Source: an uncultured Rhizobium sp.
GTDB lineage: Bacteria > Pseudomonadota > Alphaproteobacteria > Rhizobiales > Rhizobiaceae
Length of the DNA: 64,000 nt
Direction: 5' to 3'
Assembly: GCA_945952415.1 (NCBI GenBank)
Contig: CAMFIF010000008.1
Coordinates: 1-64,000, forward strand
The notes beneath the pieces were generated by a model. That model was given only the letters and a program-made list of their open reading frames with translations. It made no database searches and had not been told where the DNA came from. The translations under genes were made by a program, and so were the position numbers. Below, one piece after another: positions 1 through 8,997 of this stretch (positions within the stretch are counted from its first letter, which is position 1; each line of letters opens with the position of its first letter).

Positions 1-561
1 CTTGCGCGGCACGCCCTTGACCAGTGACCAGTAGGTCTTCTTGGTGTCGCGCTCGCGGAAGGCGGCGGTGAGCTTCTGGGCGGCGCCGCGGGTGCGGGCA
101 ATCACCAGAACGCCGGACGTATCCCGGTCGAGACGGTGGACGAGGCGGGGCTTCTCGCCGCGCTGGTTCGTCCAGGCCTCGAGCATCTGATCGATGTGCC
201 GGTTGACACCGGAACCGCCCTGCACGGCAAGGCCCGCGGGCTTGTTGAGCACGATCACCTTGTCGTCCTCATGCAGCAGCATGCGCGAGAGAAGCTCGTG
301 GTCTCCGGCATGCTTCAGTTCCTTGCCGGCGATGGGGCCGGTCTTCGCCTTGTCGACATCGAGAGGCGGCACACGCACCACCTGCCCCGGCTGGACACGG
401 CTATCGGATTTCACCCGCCCACCATCGAGGCGGATCTGGCCTGAGCGGAGAAGCTTCTGCAGCGCGCCGAAGCCAAGGCCGGGATAATGCACCTTGAACC
501 AGCGGTCGATGCGCATGCCCGCCTCGTCCGCTTCCACCTTGATGTGTTCTATCCCTGCCAT
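1..561 (-). CDS. rluC: RluC/RluD-family 23S rRNA pseudouridine synthase (3' end missing)
   Basis: Isomerises uridines in 23S rRNA to pseudouridine. The visible 187 residues begin with an S4-like RNA-binding segment (about residues 15-65, with a KLLRSGQIRLDGGRV stretch) and run into the catalytic domain. The family motif HRLDRDTSG is present, and Asp145 is the expected catalytic aspartate. The start is the ATG at 561, which opens directly into the S4 domain. A longer ORF on the same strand is in another frame. The C-terminal third lies beyond position 1. crcB lies 92 bp upstream on the same strand, so the two may be co-transcribed. The RluC/RluD family is clear; the exact target uridines are not. 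Confidence 0.93.
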   Translation of the reverse strand, partial: MAGIEHIKVEADEAGMRIDRWFKVHYPGLGFGALQKLLRSGQIRLDGGRVKSDSRVQPGQVVRVPPLDVDKAKTGPIAGKELKHAGDHELLSRMLLHEDDKVIVLNKPAGLAVQGGSGVNRHIDQMLEAWTNQRGEKPRLVHRLDRDTSGVLVIARTRGAAQKLTAAFRERDTKKTYWSLVKGVPRK

Positions 562-653
562 GTCCGCTATCCACCATCTGCCGGGCCATGTGCCCGAGAA
601 GTCAAAGGCTGGCTTTAGAGTATTTCCCCCGGGGTGTGAAAGGGAAAAATGCC

Positions 654-1031
654 TCAGAGAACCGCCCGCGTCAGCACCAGACCCGCAAATACGGCCCCCA
701 GCGAAAGAAGAAGGCTTGCCCCCACATAGGCGAAGGCAAGCAGGCCGGCGCCGCGCTCCAGCAGGGCAGCAGCATCGAGCGAGAAGGAGGAGAAGGTGGT
801 GAACCCGCCGAGAAAGCCCGTGACCAGAAGAAGCCGCACCGGCTCGGATGCATCGAAGCGCCGGGCGATGGTTTCCACAAAGACGCCGATGACGAAGGAT
901 CCGACCACATTGACGATCAGCGTTCCCCAGGGGAAGCCGGGCCCCAGAAGCCGGGTGGCGCCAAGGTTCGTCGCATAGCGCAGCATCGAGCCCACCGCCC
1001 CACCAACCGCCACCAGCAGGAAATTCAGCAT
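654..1031 (-). CDS. crcB: Fluoride ion channel CrcB
   Basis: Small inner-membrane channel (125 aa) that lets fluoride leave the cell; the family works as a dual-topology dimer. Four hydrophobic helices are visible. The family signatures are present: GGAVGSMLRY near the N-terminus, the TLIVNVVGSF segment, and GFLGGFTTFSSFS, which carries the pore phenylalanines. The reading frame extends 21 codons further upstream, but the ATG at 1031 has a GGGGAGA ribosome site at good spacing and gives the normal family length. It lies upstream of the pseudouridine synthase gene. I see no fluoride riboswitch ahead of it. Confidence 0.95.
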   Translation of the reverse strand: MLNFLLVAVGGAVGSMLRYATNLGATRLLGPGFPWGTLIVNVVGSFVIGVFVETIARRFDASEPVRLLLVTGFLGGFTTFSSFSLDAAALLERGAGLLAFAYVGASLLLSLGAVFAGLVLTRAVL

Positions 1032-1190
1032 CCCGTTTCTCCCCGCCTCCATGGACCGATTCTGATCCTCTGGATTGTGGCGCGAAGCCCCCACGCTTGA
1101 AAAGCGAAGGATGGCTCAAATCTTATCGAATTCCTCAACAAAAGGTGAAGCCGCGCTCCCTAGGCTCTGCGCCAGAACTGAAACGCGGTG

Positions 1191-1472
1191 ATGACGGCGA
1201 TGACACAGGTTGTGACATTATCGGCAAACACGGCGGCGATTGCGATGGAGATGCTGAAACCGGTCCCGCGCAAGAGCCCCAAGGCTGCCGTGCGGGAAAA
1301 TGAGCGCACGGCGTTGCTCGCCGATCCCGAGCGCAACGTGGACTCCATCCTGCCCCCGTCGGAAAGCATATCGGCGGTGTCGGCACGGCTGGCCATGCTC
1401 GAAAACCGGCTGAACCAGCAGCAGACCACGCTCGACCAGGCGGTGGAGGCCTATCTCCGCTCCGGCGGTTGA
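1191..1472 (+). CDS. Small hypothetical protein with C-terminal coiled coil
   Basis: A 93-residue reading frame that I do not recognise. The first half is polar and low in complexity. The last 35 residues (SARLAMLENRLNQQQ and onward) have heptad-like spacing of leucines and alanines, typical of a short coiled coil. It lies divergent to crcB and convergent to the copper gene. No strong ribosome site precedes the possible starts at 1188 (GTG), 1191 or 1200 (ATG). The amphipathic C-terminus is the main reason to think it is real, and no competing frame here looks better. Confidence 0.42.
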   Translation: MTAMTQVVTLSANTAAIAMEMLKPVPRKSPKAAVRENERTALLADPERNVDSILPPSESISAVSARLAMLENRLNQQQTTLDQAVEAYLRSGG

Positions 1473-1537
1473 CGATCCGGGAATTCGAAAGGGAGGACGC
1501 GGCGCCGGGAAACCGGCGCCGCTTTGCGTTTGATCGC

Positions 1538-2515
1538 TCAGTTGTGCTTGTGCGCGCCGGCCTTCACCTTGGCGGGATCCACCACCGGGAAGGTCACCTC
1601 GACTGCCCCCGCCTTCTCGAAGGTCAGCGTTACCGGCACGCTGTCGCCTTCATGGAAGGGGGTCTTCACGCCCATGAACATCAGGTGCAGGCCGCCGGGG
1701 GTGAGTTCCACCGTGGCACCGGCCGCAACCGGAACGCCATCCTTCAGCGGACGCATCTTCATCACATCGTTTTCCATGGTCATTTCGTGGATTTCCACGT
1801 GATCGGCAGCCGGCGATGCGACCGAGACCAGCCGGTCATCCGCAGCACCCCCGTTGACGATGGTCACGAAGCCACCGCCGACTGCCTGTCCCGGCAGCAT
1901 GCCCTTCAGGAAGCCGCCGGAAAGGGAAAGATCCCCTGCCATGGCAGAGCCGGGCCCCATGGCCATGGCTCCATGATCATGCTCATGCCCGCCCTTGGCG
2001 GCGACAACGGCAATGGCCGGGGCCGGGTGTTCGAGATCATGGGCATTCTGGCCCTCCTTGGCAATCTCGCTCCAGCTCACCGATGCATCCGCACCGCATT
2101 TCTGGGTCGTGACGAAGGGCAGAGCCTGGCCCGCCTCGATACCGGCAATCTTGCCGGTGATTTCGAAACCATCGAACATGTCGTCGGGGATTTCGCCACC
2201 GGTCCAGCGGATTTCGAGCGCACCGGAAGTTACCTTCTTGCCATGCAGCTCATAGCTCTTCTGGTAATCCCCCTTGATGATCTCGATCTTCCAGCCGGGC
2301 TTCAGCTTCGGCTTGGCATTGATGAATCCCTCGGGAATCTTCACCGAAACTTCATTGGTCGCCTTTCCGTCGCAGCCATGGGGAATGCGCAGTTCGCCGG
2401 TGTAATAGGAATCCGCAGGTGCTTCCGGAACGGAGAAGCTGGCATGAGCAAGGGCAGCGCCAGCCGAAACGAGGAGTGCAGCCGAGGCAGCGGCGGAGAA
2501 TACAGTCTTTTTCAT
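1538..2515 (-). CDS. YcnI-like DUF1775 protein fused to a PCu(A)C copper chaperone
   Basis: A 325-residue exported copper-handling protein. Residues 1-23 form a signal peptide ending ALAHA. The N-terminal half is a YcnI/DUF1775 domain that starts with HASF, whose mature N-terminal histidine is the family copper ligand, and includes the conserved WTGG segment. A His/Met-rich linker (GGHEHDHGAMAMGPGSAMAG) follows. The second half is a PCu(A)C domain with an HEMTMENDVMKMR copper site and the later PGGLHLMFMG. PCu(A)C proteins pass Cu(I) toward cytochrome oxidase. The gene follows a DUF2946-like gene by 89 bp on the same strand. The fusion is clear; the exact client is not. Confidence 0.9.
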   Translation of the reverse strand: MKKTVFSAAASAALLVSAGAALAHASFSVPEAPADSYYTGELRIPHGCDGKATNEVSVKIPEGFINAKPKLKPGWKIEIIKGDYQKSYELHGKKVTSGALEIRWTGGEIPDDMFDGFEITGKIAGIEAGQALPFVTTQKCGADASVSWSEIAKEGQNAHDLEHPAPAIAVVAAKGGHEHDHGAMAMGPGSAMAGDLSLSGGFLKGMLPGQAVGGGFVTIVNGGAADDRLVSVASPAADHVEIHEMTMENDVMKMRPLKDGVPVAAGATVELTPGGLHLMFMGVKTPFHEGDSVPVTLTFEKAGAVEVTFPVVDPAKVKAGAHKHN

Positions 2516-2604
2516 CGGATTGGTCCTTCCATGACGGCGGCCTTCGCAAGGTCACGGCACGTCATCTGGCTTGTCGAAAAGCCGGTTTGTCGACGGGTTG
2601 GATA

Positions 2605-2982
2605 TCAGGCGTCGAGGAAGGAAGGCGGTCCGCGCGCGCTCCATGACCGGCCTTCGCGCCGGTCCGGTTCAGCGGATATGTGGGGAATGTAAAGCGGCTC
2701 GCCCCCAAGGGCGACATAGACGACCTCGGCCGGCGCCGGCGGCAGGATGACCGAAGCGGAAAGCCGGCAGGCGTCGCAGGCGGGATAGGAGATCTTGTGC
2801 TGCTCGGGCGACTGCGGAACGCAAAGATCCGGCGCGCTGCCATCCGGAAGCTGGTAGGCGAGCGCCGAAGCATCCGCCACCTGGATTTCCATGACCGGGC
2901 GATGGGCGAAGCTGAGAAACAGGAGCGCGACTGCGCACAGCATGCGCAGGGCAAGCCCTCTCTGTCCCCATATGCGTTTCAT
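2605..2982 (-). CDS. DUF2946-like exported/membrane protein, likely copper related
   Basis: A 125-residue protein with an N-terminal hydrophobic helix (about residues 9-24) and a C-terminal part holding three cysteines, including a CDACR motif like those in DUF2946 proteins. The frame stays open far upstream, but the ATG at 2982 has GGAGACGG just before it and places the hydrophobic helix at the N-terminus. It is the first gene of a two-gene unit with the DUF1775-PCu(A)C gene. DUF2946 members are often found in copper loci, so a role in periplasmic copper handling is inferred. The family assignment is by pattern only. Confidence 0.72.
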   Translation of the reverse strand: MKRIWGQRGLALRMLCAVALLFLSFAHRPVMEIQVADASALAYQLPDGSAPDLCVPQSPEQHKISYPACDACRLSASVILPPAPAEVVYVALGGEPLYIPHISAEPDRREGRSWSARGPPSFLDA

Positions 2983-3120
2983 TACCGTCTCCGTTCCTTC
3001 GTCCGATAGCGCATCCCTGTGCCGAATGCAAAGCCATGTGCAACTTAGCCGCACCGCGGGCGAGCGAATTTGATGCGGCGCAATCAGCGAAGAATTTTTG
3101 CGGTCAACGACATTTTCGTC

Positions 3121-3148
3121 TTGCCAAGGCCGATAACAGAACGATAAT
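3121..3148 (+). promoter_or_regulatory. Predicted sigma-70 promoter of the glycine riboswitch / gcvTHP unit
   Basis: TTGCCA at 3121-3126 and GATAAT at 3143-3148 are separated by 16 bp. This would start transcription near 3155, a few bases before the first glycine aptamer. The placement supports it; there is no direct evidence. Confidence 0.55.
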
Positions 3149-3160
3149 TGCCGCATTCTG

Positions 3161-3320
3161 TTGGGAGAAGCCGCTTTCGGGCGGTGCCGAAGGAGCAACC
3201 GCCCCGGAAACTCTCAGGCAAAAGGACCAGCGGAAGGCACAAGGAACTCTGGAGAGATGGTCGCCATCAGGGCGGCTGCGCCGAAGGGATAACAATCTCA
3301 GGCGAAAGGGACAGAGGGGG
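3161..3320 (+). ncRNA. Tandem glycine riboswitch (two gcvT aptamers)
   Basis: Two consecutive copies of the glycine-aptamer core are visible. The first (about 3161-3236) has GCCGAAGGAGCAACCGCC followed by AACTCTCAGGCAAAAGGACC. The second (about 3243-3320) has GCCGAAGGGATAACAATCTC followed by AGGCGAAAGGGACAGAGG. The short linker between them is typical of the cooperative tandem class. A small hairpin (GGTGC/GCACC, 3357-3370) lies just before the gcvT ribosome site and could be part of the expression platform. The RNA senses glycine and in this class normally switches the glycine cleavage genes on. Together with the promoter above, it accounts for most of the 406-bp gap 2983-3388. Confidence 0.95.
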
Positions 3321-3388
3321 CTCAAAACCAAGGCAATCATGCCGCGATTCGAGCCCGGTGCAGTCGCACCCTATCCTGGAGGCCCCGC

Positions 3389-4528
3389 TTGGACGACCAG
3401 ACCACCCTTCTCAAGACTCCCCTTCACGGGCTGCATGTTTCGCTCGGCGCCAAGATGGTGCCCTTTGCCGGTTACGACATGCCGGTGCAATATCCCATGG
3501 GCGTGCTGAAGGAACATCTTCATACCCGCCAGGCCGCCGGGCTCTTCGATGTGTCGCACATGGGCCAGGTCACCATCCACCCGCGCTCGGGCAATGTCAG
3601 GGATGCGGCCCTTGCGCTGGAAGCGCTGGTGCCGGTTGATGTGGCGGGCCTCGGAACGGGCCGCCAGCGCTACGCTCTTTTTACCAATCAGGCTGGCGGG
3701 ATCGACGACGACCTGATGATCACCAATCGCGGCGATCACCTATTCCTCGTCGTCAACGCCGCCTGCAAGGAAGCGGATTTCGCCCATCTCGAAAAGCATC
3801 TCGGCGAGACCTGCATCGTCACCCCGATCCGCGACCGCGCGCTTCTGGCGCTTCAGGGCCCGCTTTCCGAAAAGGCACTTTCCACGCTCTCGCCCGATGT
3901 GGCGGGAATGCGCTTCATGGACGTGATCTCGACGACGCTGGTGGGCGCCGAATGCATCGTCTCCCGGTCCGGCTATTCCGGCGAGGACGGTTATGAGATC
4001 TCGGTGCCCGAGGACAGAGCCGAGGCGCTTGCCAAGGCGCTCCTCGCCGTCGAGGGCGTCGAGCCGATCGGGCTCGGTGCGCGCGATTCGCTCCGACTCG
4101 AATCCGGCCTCTGCCTCTATGGCAACGATCTCGATCCCACGACCACCCCGGTGGAGGGCGCGCTCGAATGGGCGATCCAGAAGGTTCGTCGCAAGGGCGG
4201 GGAGCGCGAAGGCGGTTTCCCCGGTGCAGCCCGCATTCTGGCCGAACTGGAACAAGGCGCCACGCGCCGCCGCGTAGGCCTGAAGCCGGAAGGCAAGGCG
4301 CCGGTTCGTTCCCACGCAAAGCTCTTTGCCGATGCGGAAGGGGCGACCGAGCTTGGCGAAGTCACGTCAGGCACCTTCGGTCCAACGGTCGAGGGCCCTG
4401 TTGCCATGGGTTATCTGCCGAAGAGCCATGCGGCCCCCGGAACCACCGTCTATGCGGAAGTGCGCGGCAAGTACCTGCCCGTCACCGTCTCCACCCTTCC
4501 CTTCATTACCCAAACCTACAAGCGCTGA
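3389..4528 (+). CDS. gcvT: Glycine cleavage system T protein (aminomethyltransferase)
   Basis: Takes the methylamine group from H-protein lipoate, releases ammonia and hands the one-carbon unit to tetrahydrofolate. The protein has 379 residues, normal length. It shows the family features GAKMVPFAGYDMPVQY at the N-terminus, FDVSHMGQ, the folate-site region SRSGYSGEDGYEI and RDSLRLE(S)GLCLYGNDLD. The start is a TTG at 3389 with GGAGG six bases upstream; no other start fits so well. First gene of gcvT-gcvH-gcvP, under the glycine riboswitch. The 30-bp gap to gcvH and the shared riboswitch indicate one operon. Confidence 0.97.
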   Translation: MDDQTTLLKTPLHGLHVSLGAKMVPFAGYDMPVQYPMGVLKEHLHTRQAAGLFDVSHMGQVTIHPRSGNVRDAALALEALVPVDVAGLGTGRQRYALFTNQAGGIDDDLMITNRGDHLFLVVNAACKEADFAHLEKHLGETCIVTPIRDRALLALQGPLSEKALSTLSPDVAGMRFMDVISTTLVGAECIVSRSGYSGEDGYEISVPEDRAEALAKALLAVEGVEPIGLGARDSLRLESGLCLYGNDLDPTTTPVEGALEWAIQKVRRKGGEREGGFPGAARILAELEQGATRRRVGLKPEGKAPVRSHAKLFADAEGATELGEVTSGTFGPTVEGPVAMGYLPKSHAAPGTTVYAEVRGKYLPVTVSTLPFITQTYKR

Positions 4529-4558
4529 GCGCATTCACACTGGACAAGAGGAAAATCC

Positions 4559-4921
4559 ATGCTGAAGTTCACCTCCGAACATGAGTGGCTGAAGATCGAA
4601 AACGGCATCGCCACCGTCGGCATTACCAACCACGCCGCCGAGCAGCTCGGCGATCTGGTTTTCGTCGAGCTCCCTGCCGCCGGCAAGAGCTTCGCCAAGG
4701 GCGCGGATGCGGCCACCGTCGAGTCGGTCAAGGCCGCATCGGAAGTCTATTGTCCGCTGGACGGCGAGATCGTCGAGGCCAATGAGGCCATCGTTGCCGA
4801 TCCCTCGCTCGTCAACTCCGATCCGCAGGGTGCAGGCTGGTTCTTCAAGCTGAAGCTCGCCAATCCCGCCGATGCCGACAGCCTGCTGGACGAAGCCGCC
4901 TACAAGGAGCTGATTGCCTGA
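4559..4921 (+). CDS. gcvH: Glycine cleavage system H protein (lipoyl carrier)
   Basis: A 120-residue shuttle that carries the aminomethyl intermediate on lipoyl-lysine among the P, T and L proteins. The lipoylation site is in the segment [13 protein letters not shown], where the lysine of SVKA is the modified residue. The hairpin fold around this ([15 protein letters not shown]) matches the family. The start ATG at 4559 is preceded by AAGAGGAAAATCC. The stop codon overlaps the gcvP start by one base (TGATG), so the two are translationally coupled. Confidence 0.97.
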   Translation: MLKFTSEHEWLKIENGIATVGITNHAAEQLGDLVFVELPAAGKSFAKGADAATVESVKAASEVYCPLDGEIVEANEAIVADPSLVNSDPQGAGWFFKLKLANPADADSLLDEAAYKELIA

Positions 4922-7782
4922 TGTCCTCCCCGGTCGAATTTTCCTTCACCGACTACCAGCCCTATGACTTTGCCAACCGGCGTCATATCGGCCCCTCGCC
5001 GCGCGAAATGGAGGAGATGCTGAAGGTCGTCGGCTATCCTTCGCTGGACGCGCTGATCGACGATACCGTGCCCGCCTCCATCCGCCAGAAGGAGCCGCTC
5101 GCCTGGGGCGCGCCGATGACCGAGCGTGAGGCGCTCGACCGCCTTCGCGAAGTTGCCAACAAGAACACCAACCTGGTCTCGCTGATCGGCCAGGGCTATT
5201 ACGGCACCATCACGCCGCCGGTCATCCAGCGCTGCATCCTGGAAAATCCGGCCTGGTATACGGCCTATACGCCCTACCAGCCGGAGATTTCGCAGGGCCG
5301 CCTGGAGGCGCTGCTCAACTACCAGACCATGGTTTGCGATCTGACGGGCCTCGACGTGGCCAATGCTTCGCTGCTCGATGAGGCAACCGCGGCTGCCGAA
5401 GCCATGGCCATGGCGCAGCGCGTCGCCTCTTCCAAGGCGAATGCCTTCTTCGTCGATGAAAACTGCCATCCGCAGACCATCGCGCTCCTCCACACCCGCG
5501 CGGAACCGCTCGGCTGGGAAATCGTCGTCGGCGATCCGGAAAAGGATCTCGATGCCTCGAAGGTCTTCGGTGCCATCTTCCAGTATCCCGGCACCTACGG
5601 CCATGTGCGGGATTTCACCCGGCAGATTGCAGCGCTGCACGCGGCCGGTGCAATTGCCACCGTCGCGGCCGATCCGCTGGCACTCGCGCTGCTGAAGTCC
5701 CCCGGCGAAATGGGTGCCGACATTGCCGTTGGCTGCACCCAGCGCTTCGGCGTTCCGATGGGCTATGGCGGCCCGCATGCGGCCTATATGGCGGTCAAGG
5801 ATGCCTACAAGCGCAACATGCCCGGCCGCCTCGTCGGCGTGTCCGTCGATGCGCGCGGCAACCGCGCCTATCGCCTGTCTCTCCAGACCCGCGAGCAGCA
5901 CATTCGCCGCGAAAAGGCGACGTCTAACATCTGCACCGCGCAGGTGCTGCTCGCCGTCATGGCCTCCATGTATGGGGTCTTCCACGGTCCGGAAGGCATC
6001 AAGGCCATTGCCCAGAGCGTGCATCTCAAGGCCGTGCGCCTGGCCATGGGCCTCGAAAAGCTCGGCTTCAAGGTAGAGCCGGCGATCTTCTTCGATACGA
6101 TCACTGTCCATGTCGGCCCGCTGCAGGGCGCGATCATGAATGCGGCCGTTGCCGAACAGGTGAACCTGCGCAAGATCGGCCATGACCGGATCGGCATCTC
6201 GCTGGACGAGCGCTCGCGCCCGGCCACGCTGGAAGCGGTGTGGAAGGCCTTTGGCGGCAATTTCCGCATCCGGGAATTCGAGCCCTCCTATCGCCTCCCC
6301 GACGAGGCGCTTCGCAATACCCCCTACATGACGCACCCGATCTTCCACATGAACCGCGCGGAAAGCGAGATGACCCGCTATATCCGCCGGCTCTCGGACC
6401 GGGATCTGGCGCTCGATCGGGCAATGATCCCGCTCGGCTCCTGCACGATGAAGCTCAATGCGACAGCGGAAATGCTGCCGATCACCTGGCCGGAATTTGC
6501 CGAGCTGCACCCCTTCGCACCGGAAGACCAGGCGCGCGGCTACAAGGAGATGATCGACGATCTCTCCGCCAAGCTCTGCCAGGTCACGGGCTACGACGCC
6601 TTCTCCATGCAGCCGAATTCCGGCGCGCAGGGCGAATATGCGGGACTTCTCACCATCCGCAACTATCACCTCGCCCGTGGCGAAGGCCATCGCGATATAT
6701 GCCTCATTCCCACCTCGGCCCATGGCACTAACCCGGCATCCGCCCAGATGGCGGGCATGAAGGTGGTCCCGGTCAAGGCCAGGGAAAACGGCGACATCGA
6801 CATGGATGATTTCCGCGCCAAGGCCGAGCAGTATTCCGCCCAGCTTTCCTGCTGCATGATTACCTATCCCTCGACCCATGGCGTGTTCGAGGAAACTGTG
6901 CGTGAGGTCTGCGAGATCACCCACAGCCATGGCGGCCAGGTCTATCTGGATGGTGCCAACATGAATGCCATGGTGGGCCTGTCCCGCCCCGGCGATATCG
7001 GTTCTGATGTCAGCCACCTGAACCTGCACAAGACCTTCTGCATCCCGCATGGCGGCGGCGGCCCGGGAATGGGCCCCATCGGGGTCAAGGCGCATCTGGC
7101 GGCCTATCTCCCCGGCCATCCCGTCTGGAACGGCGGCGGCGCGGTTTCGGCAGCTCCCTTCGGCTCGGCCTCCATCCTGCCAATCTCCTGGAGCTACTGC
7201 CTGATGATGGGTGGCGAAGGCCTGACCCAGGCAACCAAGGTCGCGATTCTCAACGCCAACTACATCGCGGCGCGGCTCAAGGGTGCCTATGAGGTACTCT
7301 ACACGTCGAAGAGCGGACGCGTGGCGCATGAATGCATCATCGACACCCGCCCGCTGGTGGACAGCGCCGGCGTGACGGTGGACGACATCGCCAAGCGGCT
7401 GATCGACTGCGGCTTCCATGCTCCGACCATGAGCTGGCCGGTTGCCGGCACGCTGATGATCGAGCCGACGGAATCGGAGACCAAGGCTGAGATCGACCGC
7501 TTCTGCGATGCGATGCTGGCAATCCGCGAGGAAGCCCGTGCCATCGAGGAAGGCCGGATGGACAAGGCCAACAACCCGCTGAAGAACGCCCCGCACACGG
7601 TGGAAGATCTCGTCGGCGAGTGGAACCGCCCCTATAGCCGCGAGCAGGCGTGCTTCCCGCCGGGCTCCTTCCGCGTGGACAAGTACTGGGCTCCGGTCAA
7701 CCGCATCGACAATGTCTATGGTGACCGCAACCTCGTCTGCACCTGCCCGCCGATGGAAGAATATGCGGAGGCCGCAGAATAG
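4921..7782 (+). CDS. gcvP: Glycine dehydrogenase (decarboxylating), P protein
   Basis: PLP enzyme of 953 residues that decarboxylates glycine and loads the remaining aminomethyl group onto the H protein. It is the full-length single-chain form: an N-terminal half (RRHIGPS..EM motif near residue 20, degenerate active site) and a C-terminal catalytic half. The PLP lysine is Lys704 in [20 protein letters not shown]. The glycine-rich loop after it is intact. It is last in the riboswitch-controlled operon and ends just before a strong intrinsic terminator. A 965-codon open frame on the opposite strand is an overlap artefact. Confidence 0.97.
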   Translation: MSSPVEFSFTDYQPYDFANRRHIGPSPREMEEMLKVVGYPSLDALIDDTVPASIRQKEPLAWGAPMTEREALDRLREVANKNTNLVSLIGQGYYGTITPPVIQRCILENPAWYTAYTPYQPEISQGRLEALLNYQTMVCDLTGLDVANASLLDEATAAAEAMAMAQRVASSKANAFFVDENCHPQTIALLHTRAEPLGWEIVVGDPEKDLDASKVFGAIFQYPGTYGHVRDFTRQIAALHAAGAIATVAADPLALALLKSPGEMGADIAVGCTQRFGVPMGYGGPHAAYMAVKDAYKRNMPGRLVGVSVDARGNRAYRLSLQTREQHIRREKATSNICTAQVLLAVMASMYGVFHGPEGIKAIAQSVHLKAVRLAMGLEKLGFKVEPAIFFDTITVHVGPLQGAIMNAAVAEQVNLRKIGHDRIGISLDERSRPATLEAVWKAFGGNFRIREFEPSYRLPDEALRNTPYMTHPIFHMNRAESEMTRYIRRLSDRDLALDRAMIPLGSCTMKLNATAEMLPITWPEFAELHPFAPEDQARGYKEMIDDLSAKLCQVTGYDAFSMQPNSGAQGEYAGLLTIRNYHLARGEGHRDICLIPTSAHGTNPASAQMAGMKVVPVKARENGDIDMDDFRAKAEQYSAQLSCCMITYPSTHGVFEETVREVCEITHSHGGQVYLDGANMNAMVGLSRPGDIGSDVSHLNLHKTFCIPHGGGGPGMGPIGVKAHLAAYLPGHPVWNGGGAVSAAPFGSASILPISWSYCLMMGGEGLTQATKVAILNANYIAARLKGAYEVLYTSKSGRVAHECIIDTRPLVDSAGVTVDDIAKRLIDCGFHAPTMSWPVAGTLMIEPTESETKAEIDRFCDAMLAIREEARAIEEGRMDKANNPLKNAPHTVEDLVGEWNRPYSREQACFPPGSFRVDKYWAPVNRIDNVYGDRNLVCTCPPMEEYAEAAE

Positions 7783-7806
7783 GCGGCCTCGGCGCATGCA
7801 CCAAAG

Positions 7807-7834
7807 GCCGTCCCGGGAAACCGGGGCGGCTTTT
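7807..7834 (+). terminator. Intrinsic terminator of gcvTHP
   Basis: A 10-bp stem (GCCGTCCCGG / CCGGGGCGGC, one G-T pair) with a GAAA tetraloop, followed by TTTTCATTTT. It lies 24 bp after the gcvP stop and next to the convergent lysE-family gene. Confidence 0.85.
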
Positions 7835-8463
7835 CATTTTCCGCTGAGCAAGAGCAGCGCGGAGCCTATCGCAAAGATGCCGAAGGCAATGAGGATAAAC
7901 CCGGAAATCCGTGAGACCCAGAGCGCGAAGCTGTCCGGCAACCGATGCCTGAGGGCGGTTACCAGCCCGCAGAGGAAGAACCACCAGAGCAGCGATCCGA
8001 CAAAAACGCCGGCCGTGGTGGTAAAGGCACCAGCACCATCGCTGGCAAGCCCGAGCCCGGCAAAGATTGCGGCGAAGGAAAGGATGGTAGCCGGATTGGA
8101 CAGGGTGAGCACGAAGGTGGTGGCTGTCACCTTGAAAAGATCGCCCATGCCGCTCTCTGCGGCCGCAGCTTTCGGCGCCCCGGCCGAACGGAATGACTGC
8201 CATCCGAGCCAGAGCATGAACAGGCCGCCGAGAAGCCTGAGAGGCACTGAAATGCGTGCAAGAAGAGTGGAGAAGGCTGCGAAACCGGACGCCGCAAGAA
8301 GCGCATAGACGCCATCAGCAAGGGCGGTGCCCAACCCGCCTGCAACCCCCGCCCAGAAACCCCGCGCCAGCGTTCTGTTGATGCACAGGGCACCGATTGG
8401 CCCCACCGGTGCCGCGATGGCCAAGCCCAACAGGATGCCCTTGAGGAAGAGATAAATTGTCAT
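7834..8463 (-). CDS. LysE/RhtB-family amino acid exporter
   Basis: Inner-membrane protein of 209 residues with about six transmembrane helices and the family N-terminal motif GLAIAAPVGPIGALCINRTL. The central SNPATILSF segment is also typical. Members export amino acids such as lysine, arginine, homoserine or threonine; the substrate cannot be read from sequence. It starts at the ATG at 8463. It is convergent with gcvP and shares the terminator region. Confidence 0.9.
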   Translation of the reverse strand: MTIYLFLKGILLGLAIAAPVGPIGALCINRTLARGFWAGVAGGLGTALADGVYALLAASGFAAFSTLLARISVPLRLLGGLFMLWLGWQSFRSAGAPKAAAAESGMGDLFKVTATTFVLTLSNPATILSFAAIFAGLGLASDGAGAFTTTAGVFVGSLLWWFFLCGLVTALRHRLPDSFALWVSRISGFILIAFGIFAIGSALLLLSGK

Positions 8464-8515
8464 GGCGCGCGTTTCAAACCGGAATTGTGTAACACCGCGC
8501 CCTGTCTAGCACGCT

Positions 8516-8698
8516 CTATTTTGCCGCAACACCCGCCTTCATTTTCGCATAGATCTCAGGGAAGACCTCACGGAAAGGCCGGGCGTTCTTGAGGTCTTCT
8601 TCGCTTGCCTCCCATGTATCGGGATCGCTCGCAATAGCGCGCTGGATTTCCTCTTCTTCTTCGTCCGTCAGTTGACGCATCTCTGGCCATTTCGTCAT
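8516..8698 (-). CDS. BrnA-type antitoxin
   Basis: A 60-residue acidic protein rich in Glu and Asp, with the arrangement LTDEEEEEIQ..DPDTWEASEEDLKNARPFREVFPE seen in BrnA-like antitoxins linked to BrnT toxins. Its ATG overlaps the stop codon of the toxin gene by one base (TAATG), so the two are translationally coupled with the toxin first, the usual BrnT-BrnA order. The protein should bind the toxin and may repress the pair's promoter. It is shorter than classical BrnA and a DNA-binding helix is not evident. Confidence 0.78.
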   Translation of the reverse strand: MTKWPEMRQLTDEEEEEIQRAIASDPDTWEASEEDLKNARPFREVFPEIYAKMKAGVAAK

Positions 8699-8940
8699 TA
8701 CGGATTCCTTTCCTTCCGGCTGGACTTGCGCATTGATATGATGGCAACGGCCTCACTCCCGACCCAGCGAAAGATAACGGTGATCGGCTCAACCCCGAGC
8801 TGCCCTATTGCCATCAAACGGCCCGCCCGTGCGCCGACAATGTTACTGCGCTCCAGAAAGCCCTCATCGATCTCGGCAAAATCGAGGCCATGTTTCTGCA
8901 GGTTGCTGAGCCGTTTCGGCTCGTCCCATAATATGATCAT
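8698..8940 (-). CDS. brnT: BrnT-family ribonuclease toxin
   Basis: An 80-residue toxin of the BrnT family, RelE-like RNases that block translation. Family marks are WDEPKRLSNLQKHGLDFAEIDEGF near the N-terminus, matching the WDexKraaNlrKHGv.F consensus, and an ISMRKSSRKE tail, where BrnT proteins carry active-site Arg and Glu residues. The stop codon overlaps the antitoxin start. The pair sits between a lysE exporter gene and the end of the suf operon. It is a compact accessory module; it also looks intact. Confidence 0.85.
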   Translation of the reverse strand: MIILWDEPKRLSNLQKHGLDFAEIDEGFLERSNIVGARAGRLMAIGQLGVEPITVIFRWVGSEAVAIISMRKSSRKERNP

Positions 8941-8997
8941 GCGCGCATCTTACCCGGAAGGCAAGATGCGTCATTCTAAATATTAGTGATTTATATT

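Noticed and set aside
1032-1187. Possible fluoride riboswitch ahead of crcB
   Set aside because: The expected conserved pseudoknot bases are not seen in this short gap.
4900-7797. 965-codon open frame on the minus strand opposite gcvP
   Set aside because: It mirrors gcvP codon use in a GC-rich genome, has no recognisable domain, and gcvP is certain.
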